From an uncultured Bilophila sp. (GTDB taxonomy: Bacteria; Desulfobacterota; Desulfovibrionia; Desulfovibrionales; Desulfovibrionaceae): a DNA stretch of 8,100 nucleotides. The notes beneath the pieces are model-generated. The model was given only the letters and a program-made list of their open reading frames with translations. It was not told the origin of the DNA and searched no databases. Of this stretch, positions 1 through 7,017 are shown in pieces (position 1 is the stretch's first letter; each line of letters begins with the position of its first letter). The DNA lies in contig CAUHBW010000164.1 of NCBI GenBank assembly GCA_959604115.1, positions 1 through 8,100 on the forward strand, in the 5' to 3' direction. A program made the translations under genes and the position numbers.

Positions 1-255
1 GAACAGCCGGGGCTTGCCGGACACCAGACACGCGCCGGGGTGGAGTTCCTCCAGCAAAATATTGTCGTACTGCCCGTGCCCGTCGGCCACCCAGACTTCG
101 GTGGCCCCGCCGTCCAGCGCGCCTTCGACGGCGGCGTTGACCTCGCGGGTCATGAGCAGACGCGCCCGTTCGTAGGCGGCGGAGCCGGGCCGGGTCTGGT
201 CCGGGCTCGTCACGCCGCTGATGCCTTCAATATCCGCAGAAATCAGGATGCGCAT
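1..255 (-). CDS. dppA: M55-family D-aminopeptidase (DppA-like), N-terminal 85 residues, truncated by window edge
   Basis: This is the 5' part of a gene that continues beyond position 1. DppA-type enzymes are cytoplasmic, zinc-dependent decameric peptidases that release N-terminal D-amino acids from short peptides. The visible protein begins MRILISADIEGISGV and has the M55 zinc ligands seen in Bacillus subtilis DppA at the same numbers: Asp8, Glu10 and His60 (in VADGHG). The block ELHPGACLVSGKPRLF also fits the family, which is normally about 270 residues, so about two thirds is missing. There is no signal peptide. The ATG at 255 lies inside the end of the upstream P1 peptidase gene (13-nt overlap) and has GGAGG (261-265) five bases upstream, so translation is probably coupled. 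In B. subtilis, dppA likewise heads a dipeptide-permease operon. The family call is secure. Substrate is inferred from the family. Confidence 0.9.
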   Translation of the reverse strand, partial: MRILISADIEGISGVTSPDQTRPGSAAYERARLLMTREVNAAVEGALDGGATEVWVADGHGQYDNILLEELHPGACLVSGKPRLF

Positions 256-1322
256 ACGTTCCTCCGCGCGATGTCGCGCCATTCCGGCAGGACTTCCCGG
301 ATGGAGGGCCGCCGGCGCCCGTCACGTCCGACAAACGGTTCCGCAAGGAACAGGGCCTTGAACACGGCCTGCTCCGTGGCCTCGGCGGCGGCCTGAAACA
401 GCGCGTCCATCCAGCCGTCCGGCGCGTGCAGGAGCGGCACCGCCTCGTCCGAAGGGAACGGCAGATGCTGCGAGGCGGAAAACGCAATCGCCACGTCGCC
501 GCTGCCGTGTCCGTAGATGGAGCCCGTCCGCGCCAGCCCGTTCCCGGCCCGGCGCGCCAGCCGCCCGAGCTGGAGCACGTCCAGCGGGGCGTCCGTCGCC
601 AGAATCATGATGATGCTGCCCTTCTCCGGGGCGGCGGCCAGCGCGGCGGCTTCCGCGTCCATGCGCTCCAGCCGCTCCCGCAGCAGCCCTCCCACCGGCG
701 TCCCCGCCAGCAGGCAGTGCTCCGCCTTGCCGAAGTTGGAAAGCACCAGCGCGCCGACCGTGAACGGCTTCCCGCCGCAGTCCGCCACCCGCGAGGCCGA
801 GCCGATGCCGCCCTTCAGATGGAAGCAGGACATGCCCCGGCCCGCGCCCACGCTCCCCTGCGCGAACTCGCGGGAAGCCGCGGCGCAGGCCGCGCGGTAG
901 TGTTCATCGTTCACGGCGAGGGCCTGAATGTCGTTCAGGTACCCGTCGTTGCATTCGAGCACCAGCGGGTTGACCGTGGACCACTCGCGGCCCACCTCGG
1001 GGTGCGCGGCGACGGCGGCGCGGATCTGCGCCGTGGCGACCGCGCCCACGGAAAAGGTGTTGGTCAGCGCGAGCGGGGTTTCGAGACAGCCCAGCTCGTT
1101 CAGCTGCATCAGGCCGACGCTCTTGCCGAACCCGTTGAAGACGCGGCTCGCCGCCAGCGGCTTCTTGAGCAGCGGGTCGTCGTTGGGGATCACGACCGTC
1201 ACCCCGGTGTGGACGTCGCCCTCGTCCAGCGTGCAGTGCCCGACGCGGATCGCGCCCACGTCGGTGATCGCGTCCAGCGGGCCGTTCGGCAGCGCGCCGA
1301 CGCGGGGAAAGGATGCGTCCAT
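243..1322 (-). CDS. P1/S58-family aminopeptidase (DmpA/BapA-like), self-processing N-terminal nucleophile hydrolase
   Basis: The protein has 359 residues and no signal peptide, and is likely cytoplasmic. DmpA (D-/L-aminopeptidase) and BapA (beta-aminopeptidase) are made as one chain that cleaves itself at a Gly-Ser bond, freeing the Ser as nucleophile. The matching site here is Gly235-Ser236 in EKGSIIMILATDAPL, predicting alpha (1-235) and beta (236-359) chains. Other family landmarks are NDGYLND with Tyr128, the glycine-rich stretch at 159-178, Asn196 in SNFG, and GHGSGD with Ser274 and Asp276, where DmpA-type enzymes have Ser/Glu. The ATG at 1322 starts 2 nt after the gsiD stop and has only a weak AGGAA upstream, which suggests coupled translation. 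The open frame runs further upstream to 1844, but that part is the wrong-frame shadow of gsiD. Preference for D-, beta- or ordinary L-residues cannot be read from sequence. Confidence 0.93.
   Translation of the reverse strand: MDASFPRVGALPNGPLDAITDVGAIRVGHCTLDEGDVHTGVTVVIPNDDPLLKKPLAASRVFNGFGKSVGLMQLNELGCLETPLALTNTFSVGAVATAQIRAAVAAHPEVGREWSTVNPLVLECNDGYLNDIQALAVNDEHYRAACAAASREFAQGSVGAGRGMSCFHLKGGIGSASRVADCGGKPFTVGALVLSNFGKAEHCLLAGTPVGGLLRERLERMDAEAAALAAAPEKGSIIMILATDAPLDVLQLGRLARRAGNGLARTGSIYGHGSGDVAIAFSASQHLPFPSDEAVPLLHAPDGWMDALFQAAAEATEQAVFKALFLAEPFVGRDGRRRPSIREVLPEWRDIARRNVCAS
261..265 (-). promoter_or_regulatory. Ribosome binding site of the M55 peptidase gene
   Basis: GGAGG on the minus strand, five bases before the ATG at 255, lies within the last codons of the P1 peptidase gene. 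It is a strong Shine-Dalgarno match and fixes the start of the M55 gene, which also begins exactly at the conserved family N-terminus. Confidence 0.75.
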
Positions 1323-1324
1323 GA

Positions 1325-2218
1325 CTATTCCTGATCGATCTTGGGATCGAGCGCGTCGCGCAGGCCGTCCCCGAAAAGGTTGAACATGAGCACCGTCAGG
1401 AAGATGGCGAGGCTCGGGAAAATCGCCACGTGCGGAGCCACCACCATGTCGGCGCGGGCCTCGTTGAGCATCGCGCCCCACTCGGGCGTGGGCGGCTGCG
1501 CGCCGAGTCCGAGGAAGGACAGGCTCGCGGCGGTGATGATCGAGGTGCCGATGCGCATGGAGAAGTAGACCACAATGGACGAAATCGTGCCGGGGAAGAT
1601 GTGGCGCAGCATGATGGTCATCGGACCGGCTCCGAGGCTGCGGGCCGCCTCCACGAAGGTCTGCCGCTTGATCGACAGCGTGTTGCCGCGCACCAGACGG
1701 GCGAAGGCCGGGATGCTGAAGATCGCCACGGCGAGGATGACGTTGGCCATGCCGCTGCCGAGGACCGCCACCACGCTGATCGCCAGCAGGATGCCGGGAA
1801 ACGCGAAGAGCACGTCGCAGATGCGCATGACCACGCGGTCCCACCAGCCCTCGTAGTACCCGGCGGTCAGGCCGAGGAAGGTTCCGATCACCGCGCCCAC
1901 GAGCACCGAGGAGAAGCCCGCCGTCAGCGAGATGCGCGCCCCGGCGAGGATGCGGCTGAAGATGTCCCGCCCGAGCGAGTCCACGCCGAACCAGTGCGCC
2001 AGCGACGGACCGGCGTTCAGCATGTCGTAGTCGAAATAGTTTTCCGGGTCATAGGGCACGAGCCACGGCCAGAACACGGCGATCAGGACCAGCAGGGCAA
2101 TGAAGCCGCCCGCGAACAGCGTCATGCGCTGCCGCTTGAACTTGCGCCAGAATTCGCTCCACGGGGTGCGGACTTTCGCGGGGCCGGAGGCCGCCGAAAC
2201 GGTGTTTTCCATGTTCAT
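1325..2218 (-). CDS. gsiD: Peptide/glutathione ABC transporter permease GsiD (DppC type)
   Basis: This is the inner-membrane permease that pairs with GsiC to form the channel. With the start at 2218 it has 297 residues, against about 303 in E. coli GsiD. It matches that protein nearly end to end by eye: VRTPW-EFWRKFKRQ at the N-terminus, NYFDYDMLNAGPSL, FGVDSLGRDIFSR, GYYEGWWDR, QPPTPEWGAMLNEARADM, and the C-terminus GDGLRDALDPKI. About six hydrophobic segments are visible, near 32-52, 96-120, 131-153, 155-175, 209-238 and 261-283. The EAA loop that docks on the ATPase starts at Glu190 (EAARSLGAGPMTIMLRH). The start is uncertain. ATG 2218 lies 1 nt after the gsiC TGA. ATG 2212 and ATG 2254 are alternatives. 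The extra 12 codons from 2254 use TCA, TCT and AGT, codons rare in the neighbours, and overlap gsiC, so I prefer the shorter form. None of the three has a strong ribosome site. Confidence 0.95.
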   Translation of the reverse strand: MNMENTVSAASGPAKVRTPWSEFWRKFKRQRMTLFAGGFIALLVLIAVFWPWLVPYDPENYFDYDMLNAGPSLAHWFGVDSLGRDIFSRILAGARISLTAGFSSVLVGAVIGTFLGLTAGYYEGWWDRVVMRICDVLFAFPGILLAISVVAVLGSGMANVILAVAIFSIPAFARLVRGNTLSIKRQTFVEAARSLGAGPMTIMLRHIFPGTISSIVVYFSMRIGTSIITAASLSFLGLGAQPPTPEWGAMLNEARADMVVAPHVAIFPSLAIFLTVLMFNLFGDGLRDALDPKIDQE

Positions 2219-2219
2219 A

Positions 2220-3143
2220 TCACTTGAAGCAGATTCGGGGGTTGATGACGGCATACAAAATATCCACCAGCAGGTTGATCAGGATGAATTCGAGCGAGAA
2301 CAGCAGCACCTCGGCCTGAAGCACCGGATAGTCGCGCATCTCCACCGCGTCCACGAGCAGCCGCCCGAGGCCGGGCCAGTTGAAGACCTTCTCCACGACG
2401 ATGGAGCCGCCGAGCAGGAAGCCGAACTGGAGGCCCATCATGGTCACCACGGGGATGAGCGCGTTGCGCAGGCCGTGCTTGACGATGACCGCCCACTCGC
2501 TGAGGCCCTTGGCGCGGGCCGTGCGGATGTAGTCGTCCTGAAGGATTTCCACGAAGGAGGCGCGGGTGAACCGGGCCATGACCGCCGCCACTCCCGCGCC
2601 GAGCGTGATGGACGGCAGGATGTAGTGCTTCCACGAGTCCGCGCCCACGGTGGGCAGCCAGCCCAGCGACACGGAGAAAATTTCCATGAGCAGAAGCCCC
2701 AGCGCGAAGGTCGGGAAGGAAATCCCCGAAACCGCCAGCGCCATGCCCGCCTGATCCTGCCATTTGTTGCGCTTCGTCGCCGAGATCATGCCGATGATCA
2801 GCCCGAAGAAGACCGACCAGACCATGCTCCAGAAGGTGAGCCAGAAGGTCGCCCAGAAACGCTCCCCGATTTCCGCGCTGACGGGGCGCTTGGTCCGCAG
2901 AGAGGTGCCGAAGTCCCCCTTGGTGACGATGTTGCCGAAATAGGTGATGAACTGTTCATGCAGGGGCTTGTCGAGGCCGAGATCCTTGCGCACCAGTTCC
3001 ACGGTGACGGGATCGGCTTCCGGCCCGGCGGCGAGCCGCGCCGGATCGCCGGGGAGCATGTGCACGAAGAGGAAAACGAGCGTCGCCACCAGAAACAGCG
3101 TGGGCAGCAACCCGAGGAGACGTTTGACAAAATAGTGGAGCAT
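2220..3143 (-). CDS. gsiC: Peptide/glutathione ABC transporter permease GsiC (DppB type)
   Basis: This inner-membrane permease has 307 residues; E. coli GsiC has 306. The start MLHYFVKRLLGLLPTLFLV is the classic DppB-type first membrane helix. It is followed by a periplasmic loop with HMLPGDPARL and GPEAD, further helices near 97-121, 134-158 and 178-192, and the last ones near 229-250 and 276-300. The EAA-type ATPase-docking loop is DDYIRTARAKGLSEWAVIVKHG (203-224). The string GLQFGFLLGGSIVVEKVFNW (238-256 region) and the C-terminal NPRICFK agree with Gsi rather than generic Dpp proteins, as I remember the E. coli sequence. The ATG at 3143 has GAGG at 3152-3155, eight bases upstream. The gene ends at TGA 2220, with gsiD starting 1 nt later, so the two permeases should be made in equal amounts by coupled translation. 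Whether it carries glutathione or other peptides is inferred from homology. Confidence 0.95.
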   Translation of the reverse strand: MLHYFVKRLLGLLPTLFLVATLVFLFVHMLPGDPARLAAGPEADPVTVELVRKDLGLDKPLHEQFITYFGNIVTKGDFGTSLRTKRPVSAEIGERFWATFWLTFWSMVWSVFFGLIIGMISATKRNKWQDQAGMALAVSGISFPTFALGLLLMEIFSVSLGWLPTVGADSWKHYILPSITLGAGVAAVMARFTRASFVEILQDDYIRTARAKGLSEWAVIVKHGLRNALIPVVTMMGLQFGFLLGGSIVVEKVFNWPGLGRLLVDAVEMRDYPVLQAEVLLFSLEFILINLLVDILYAVINPRICFK

Positions 3144-3171
3144 CCGTGAAACCTCGCCGGAAAGCGGAATG

Positions 3172-3196
3172 GGGGCCGGGCGTGAAGCCCGGCCCC
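3172..3196 (-). promoter_or_regulatory. Perfect 10-bp intercistronic hairpin between gsiB and gsiC
   Basis: Two 10-nt arms (3172-3181 and 3187-3196, GGGGCCGGGC and its complement) pair perfectly around a 5-nt loop. The structure lies 7 nt behind the gsiB stop, in the 60-nt gap before gsiC. The transcribed strand has no U-run after it, so it is not a standard intrinsic terminator. In other binding-protein transporter operons, hairpins at this place block 3' exonuclease and raise the level of the binding-protein message over that of the permeases. That role is inferred here. Confidence 0.75.
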
Positions 3197-3203
3197 GAAG
3201 GGA

Positions 3204-4751
3204 CTATTGCTGCAAGTCGATGTTTTCAAAGAAGTAGCTGCCGTCGGGCATGACGTACATGCCGTTCAGCTTCTTGCTGGTCGCGTAGAGCAGCTTTTCG
3301 GTCACGAGGAAGACCCAGGGGGCGTCCTTCCAGATTTCCTCCTGCACTTCGGTGTACAGCCTGGTCTTCTCCGCGCGGTCGGTGGTGCCGAGGGCCTTCA
3401 TGATGTCCGCGTCCACCGTGGGGTTCTTGTAGTAGGAGATGTTGTACATCGCCGGAGGCGTCTTGTCGCCCGCGAACAGCGGACGCAGGCCCCAGTCGGC
3501 TTCGCCGGTGGAGGAGGACCAGCCGGTGTAGTAGAGGCGCACGGGCGCGGTGGCCGGGTCCTGATGGCTTTCGACCTTTTCCACGCGCTGCCCGGCTTCG
3601 AGGGCCTGCACCTGCGCCTTGATGCCCACCTGCGCGAGCTGCTGCTGGATGAACTGGATCACCTTCTGGGCGGTGGTGTGGTTGTAGGCGGACCACAGGG
3701 TGGTTTCAAAGCCGTTGGGGTATCCGGCTTCGGCGAGGAGCTGCTTGGCCTTCTTCAGATCGTAAGGCCACGGGCCCATCTTGACGGCGTAGTCGACGCC
3801 CTGCGGCAGCGGGCCTTCCGCCGGGAAGGCGTAGCCGCCGAAGGCCACCTTGGCGAGGGCCTGCTTGTTGATGGCGTAGTTGATGGCCTGACGCACGCGG
3901 ACGTCGTCGAAGGGCTTCTGGAGCATGTTCATGTTCAGATAGCGGGTGACGATGGAGGGCGCGGCCACGATGTTCAGGTGTTCGTCCTTTTCGAGGACGG
4001 GAGCCTGCTCATAGGGCACGGGGAAGGTGAAGTGGGCTTCGCCGGTGCGCATCATCGCGGAACGGGCGTTGTTGTCCACGACGGGCACCCACTTGATGCT
4101 GTCGATCTTGGGCAGACCGGCGCGCCAGTAGTGCTCGTTCTTCTCGCCCTTGAGGAAGTCGGTCTGGTTCCATTCCACAAACTTGAAGGGACCGGTGCCC
4201 ACGGGGTGGAACATGATGTCCTTGCCGTACTTCTTGAGGGCGGTGGGGGAGATCATGACCGCCGAGGGATGGGCGAGCTGGTTGATGAAGGGCGAGAAGG
4301 GGGTCTTCAGGGTCACCTTGGCGGTGTTCGCGTCGACCACTTCGGTCTTGGCGATGTTGGAGTACAGGCTGTAGCGCTTCAGCTTGTTCTCGGGATTGGT
4401 GACGCGGTCGAAGTTGGCCTTCACGGCTTCGGCGTCGAAGTCGGTTCCGTCGTGGAACTTCACGCCCTTGCGCAGGTGGAAGGTGTAGACGAGGCCGTCG
4501 GGGCTGACTTCGTAGCTCTCGGCGAGCACGGGGCGCAGCTCCAGCTTTTCGTTGAAGCCGAACAGCCCTTCATAGAAGGTCTTGGCGACGGCCTGCGACA
4601 GCGTGTCGTTGGCGTCCCAAGGGTCCGTGGTGGTCATGGTCGAGGCCACGGCAAGCACGGCCTCTTTGGCGGCGTGGGCCTGCGGCGCGCACAGCGCAAC
4701 GGCCATGCCTGCGGCAAACAGCATTTTTTTCCAATGGTTGCGAAAGATCAT
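3204..4751 (-). CDS. gsiB: Periplasmic peptide/glutathione-binding protein GsiB (SBP family 5)
   Basis: This is the periplasmic receptor that delivers substrate to GsiC/GsiD. It has 515 residues; E. coli GsiB has 512. Residues 1-27 form a Sec signal peptide: basic NHWKK, a hydrophobic core LFAAGMAVAL, and an AHA cleavage site before AKEAV. The Cys at 21 is not in a lipobox, so the protein should be soluble in the periplasm. The family 5 (DppA/OppA) signature is seen at about 77-104 (AESYEVSPDGLVYTF, then RKGVKFHDGTDF). Further Gsi-like blocks are DPWDANDTLSQAVAKTFY, FHPVGTGPFKF, PVVDNNARSAMMRTGEAHF, KPFDDVRVRQAINYAINKQAL, TTAQKVIQFIQQQLAQVGIKAQV and YYTGWSSSTGEADW. The ATG at 4751 has GAGGAG (4757-4762) five bases upstream. 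Gaps of 107 nt before and 60 nt after the gene each hold a strong inverted repeat, consistent with separate control of its level. The longer open frame to 5996 is a shadow of gsiA. Confidence 0.96.
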   Translation of the reverse strand: MIFRNHWKKMLFAAGMAVALCAPQAHAAKEAVLAVASTMTTTDPWDANDTLSQAVAKTFYEGLFGFNEKLELRPVLAESYEVSPDGLVYTFHLRKGVKFHDGTDFDAEAVKANFDRVTNPENKLKRYSLYSNIAKTEVVDANTAKVTLKTPFSPFINQLAHPSAVMISPTALKKYGKDIMFHPVGTGPFKFVEWNQTDFLKGEKNEHYWRAGLPKIDSIKWVPVVDNNARSAMMRTGEAHFTFPVPYEQAPVLEKDEHLNIVAAPSIVTRYLNMNMLQKPFDDVRVRQAINYAINKQALAKVAFGGYAFPAEGPLPQGVDYAVKMGPWPYDLKKAKQLLAEAGYPNGFETTLWSAYNHTTAQKVIQFIQQQLAQVGIKAQVQALEAGQRVEKVESHQDPATAPVRLYYTGWSSSTGEADWGLRPLFAGDKTPPAMYNISYYKNPTVDADIMKALGTTDRAEKTRLYTEVQEEIWKDAPWVFLVTEKLLYATSKKLNGMYVMPDGSYFFENIDLQQ

Positions 4752-4789
4752 ACGCACTCCTCGTATATGCCTGAACGGCGTTTGACGGA

Positions 4790-4817
4790 CGGCGTTCCGC
4801 ACCGGTGCGGAACGCCG
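4790..4817 (-). promoter_or_regulatory. Perfect 28-nt palindrome between gsiA and gsiB
   Basis: The two 14-nt halves (4790-4803 and 4804-4817) are exact reverse complements with no spacer: CGGCGTTCCGCACC against GGTGCGGAACGCCG. As RNA it forms a 12-bp stem with a CCGG tetraloop. It sits in the 107-nt gap, 38 nt before the gsiB start codon. The minus strand has no U-run behind it, so it is unlikely to be an intrinsic terminator for the gsi message. A DNA-binding site for a dimeric regulator is also possible. A direct repeat of ACGGCGTT (4775-4782 and 4789-4796) means a second copy of one arm lies closer to gsiB and could pair in an alternative fold. Confidence 0.75.
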
Positions 4818-4858
4818 GACAATCCTTTTTCGGGGGAACCTTCGGCGGAACGGACGGC

Positions 4859-6739
4859 CTAGAACCAGTCCGCCATGCGCTGCTGGGCGACGAAATGCCC
4901 GGGGCTGACTTCCTTGAGCGGCGGCAGCTCCGGCTCGTAGTCCGCCGGGCGGACGGGGCTGGGAATTTCGCCGGACAACAGGGTGTGGGACATGGTGCGC
5001 CGGGACGGGTCGGGAATCGGGACGGCGGACATGAGTCGCTTGGTGTAGGGATGCTGCGGGTTCTCGAACACGTCCCGCCGGGAGCCGAGTTCGACGATCT
5101 GCCCGAGGTACATCACGGCCACGCGGTGGCAGACGCGCTCGATGACCGCCATGTCGTGGGAAATGAACAGGAAGGCGATGCCGAACTCCTTCTGGAGCGC
5201 CAGCAGGAGGTTGATGATCTGGGCGCGCACGGACACGTCGAGCGCGGAAACGGATTCGTCCGCGATGATGATCTGCGGGTTCATGGCCAGCGCGCGGGCG
5301 ATGCAGACGCGCTGCCGCTGCCCGCCGGAGAATTCGTGCGGATAGCGCACCGCCATCGCGGGATCGAGATCGACCCGTTCCAGCAGTTCCCCGACCTTGC
5401 GCTCGGCCTCCTGCCGCGAACAGACCTTGTGGATGAGCAGCGGCTCCATGATCGAGAATCCGACCGTGATCCGGGGGTCCAGCGCGGCGTAGGGGTCCTG
5501 AAACACGTACTGGATGTTCCGGCGCAGCTTTTGCAGCTTGGAGGTCGCCAGATGGGTCAGCTCCTGCCCGTTGAACACGATGTTGCCGGAGCGCGGGGTT
5601 TCGAGGCCGATCAGCGAACGGCCTATGGTGGACTTGCCGCAGCCGGATTCGCCCACCAGCCCGAGGGTTTCGCCGGGATAAAGGTCGAAGCTGACCTGCT
5701 CCACGGCGTGGACGCGGCGTTTGACCTTGCCCCAGAAGCCGGTTTCCACGTCGAAGCGGGTGATCAGCCGGTTCACGTGGAGCACGGGCTTCTCGCCCCT
5801 GAGATCCGGCGCGGGCGCGGCGGGGGCCGTTTCGTCGGGCCGCATCTCCACGGCCTCCCCGGTCTGGGGATCGATGGACCGGAGCAGCGGGAAGGGAGCC
5901 GGAGCGTCCGTGCCCTTCATGGAGCCGAGCCGGGGCACCGCCGCCAGCAGGGACTGCGTGTACGGGTGGCGGGGGTTGTGGAAAATCTGTTCGCACTCGC
6001 CCTCTTCCACGGCCTCCCCGTGGTACATGACGAGCACCCGGTCGGCCACTTCGGCCACGACGCCCATGTCGTGGGTGATGAAAATGACCGCCATGCCCAT
6101 CTCTTCCTGCAACTGGCGGACGAGCTGGAGGATCTGCGCCTGAATGGTCACGTCGAGGGCCGTGGTCGGTTCGTCCGCGATGAGCAGGGTCGGCTTGCAG
6201 GACAGGGCCATCGCGATCATGACGCGCTGGCGCATCCCGCCGGAAAGCTGGTGCGGATAGCGTTTCAGCACCTGTCTGGCTTCGGGGATGCGGACCAGTT
6301 CCAGCATCCTGAGGGCTTCGGCCTGCGCTTCGGCGTGTCCGAGCCCCTGATGGAGCATGACCGCCTCGGCCACCTGCGTGCCCACGGTGAATACGGGGTT
6401 CAGGGAGGTCATGGGCTCCTGAAAAATCATCGAAATCTCGCCGCCCCGGATGGTGCGCATGACGCTGTCGGCGGCCTGCGCGAGATCGAGCTTTCCGCCG
6501 TTCCTGCGGGTGAACATGATGTTCCCGCCGGCGATGGTGCCTCCGCCGTGCTCGATGAGGCGCATGACGGACAGCGAGGTGACGGATTTCCCGGAACCCG
6601 ATTCCCCGACGATGGCCAGCACTTCCCCGGCCCGCACGTGAAAGTTCAGGTTCTTTACGGCGACGACGCTTCGCTCTGAGGTGTCGAAACGTACGGTCAA
6701 TCCTCGAACATCCAGGACGTTTTTGTCACTCGGACCCAT
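4859..6739 (-). CDS. gsiA: Double-domain ATPase of the peptide/glutathione ABC transporter, GsiA
   Basis: This cytoplasmic subunit hydrolyses ATP to power import. It has 626 residues (E. coli GsiA 623) and is a DppD-DppF type tandem fusion. Domain 1 has Walker A GESGSGKS (45-52), Q-loop Gln107 in FQEPMTSLNP, signature LSGGMRQR (165-172), Walker B LLIADE with Glu190, and H-loop His223. Domain 2 has Walker A GESGCGKS (363-370), Gln414 in FQDPYAALDP, signature FSGGQRQR (470-477), Walker B IIIADE with Glu495, and His528. Each half ends with the oligopeptide-transporter C-terminal motif (NPRHPYT near 255-261, NPQHPYT near 560-566). All catalytic residues are present in both halves, so both sites should be active. 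The ATG at 6739 has GGAG (6746-6749) six bases upstream and starts about 10 residues before the first conserved strand. The longer frame to 6895 adds a low-complexity Gly/Pro/Arg tail and was rejected. It is the first gene of the gsi transcript. Confidence 0.96.
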   Translation of the reverse strand: MGPSDKNVLDVRGLTVRFDTSERSVVAVKNLNFHVRAGEVLAIVGESGSGKSVTSLSVMRLIEHGGGTIAGGNIMFTRRNGGKLDLAQAADSVMRTIRGGEISMIFQEPMTSLNPVFTVGTQVAEAVMLHQGLGHAEAQAEALRMLELVRIPEARQVLKRYPHQLSGGMRQRVMIAMALSCKPTLLIADEPTTALDVTIQAQILQLVRQLQEEMGMAVIFITHDMGVVAEVADRVLVMYHGEAVEEGECEQIFHNPRHPYTQSLLAAVPRLGSMKGTDAPAPFPLLRSIDPQTGEAVEMRPDETAPAAPAPDLRGEKPVLHVNRLITRFDVETGFWGKVKRRVHAVEQVSFDLYPGETLGLVGESGCGKSTIGRSLIGLETPRSGNIVFNGQELTHLATSKLQKLRRNIQYVFQDPYAALDPRITVGFSIMEPLLIHKVCSRQEAERKVGELLERVDLDPAMAVRYPHEFSGGQRQRVCIARALAMNPQIIIADESVSALDVSVRAQIINLLLALQKEFGIAFLFISHDMAVIERVCHRVAVMYLGQIVELGSRRDVFENPQHPYTKRLMSAVPIPDPSRRTMSHTLLSGEIPSPVRPADYEPELPPLKEVSPGHFVAQQRMADWF

Positions 6740-6745
6740 TACCCT

Positions 6746-6749
6746 CTCC
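6746..6749 (-). promoter_or_regulatory. gsiA: Ribosome binding site that fixes the gsiA start
   Basis: GGAG on the minus strand lies six bases before ATG 6739. No comparable site precedes the upstream in-frame start at 6895. This and the family N-terminus decide the 626-residue form. Confidence 0.65.
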
Positions 6750-6918
6750 AGTTCCCAACCTGACACAGCATTGTCCGCCTTTCCCGGATCGCCTCCGGGG
6801 GCGGGGACCACCTTTCCAGCCTCGAATGGTCGCAAGATCGGGGGCCCGTTCCGTCCCGGCGAAAGGTCCCGCCCGGCCGAAGAAAGCCCCCGCACCCTGT
6901 TTCATTCGAAATCTAACC

Positions 6919-6950
6919 CCAAGAAACCCTAAAAAGACTTTCGCTGTCAA
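6919..6950 (-). promoter_or_regulatory. Possible gsi promoter: perfect TTGACA box in AT-rich island
   Basis: On the minus strand a perfect sigma-70 type -35 box, TTGACA (6945-6950), directly follows a T-rich run (6952-6958) that could act as an UP-like element. At 17-18 nt spacing only weak -10 candidates are present (GTTTCT or TTTCTT, about 6921-6927). A better TAGATT word lies too far downstream (about 29 nt). The island is clearly lower in GC than its surroundings and lies between the iaaA terminators and gsiA, the expected place for a gsi promoter. The poor -10 keeps confidence low; an activator-dependent or alternative sigma promoter is possible. Confidence 0.35.
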
Positions 6951-7017
6951 CAAAAAAATGCACGGGGGGGCGCGCCGGGGAAGGTCCCGTTCATGCTATT
7001 TCCTCATGATGACATGC

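Noticed and set aside
243..1844. 533-codon frame for the P1 peptidase
   Set aside because: The part upstream of 1322 is a shadow of gsiD, rich in Arg/His/Pro. The conserved family sequence starts just after the ATG at 1322.
4790..4830. The gsiA-gsiB palindrome as an intrinsic terminator
   Set aside because: The only T-run nearby (4825-4829 region) lies on the plus-strand side, while all genes are transcribed on the minus strand, where no U-run follows the stem.
3204..5996. 930-codon minus-strand frame suggesting a fusion to the gsiB N-terminus
   Set aside because: The first 415 codons are a wrong-frame reading of gsiA and the gsiA-gsiB gap. The real protein begins at 4751 with a ribosome site and a signal peptide.
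4805..6679. Plus-strand open frame of 624 codons opposite gsiA, and similar long frames at 3207-4862, 2100-3149, 1430-2227 and 426-1334
   Set aside because: They are antisense to well-recognised conserved genes. Their products are rich in Gly, Arg, His and Asp with no recognisable domain, and they arise from the high third-position GC of the minus-strand genes.
6726..6953. Minus-strand frame of 75 codons upstream of gsiA as a leader peptide
   Set aside because: It overlaps the gsiA start in another frame, lacks a clear ribosome site, and its Gly/Arg/Pro-rich product shows no attenuator-like run of one amino acid.
6961..6970. Run of seven C's on the minus strand as a phase-variation tract
   Set aside because: It is in non-coding DNA upstream of the likely promoter, is short, and has no link to a reading frame.
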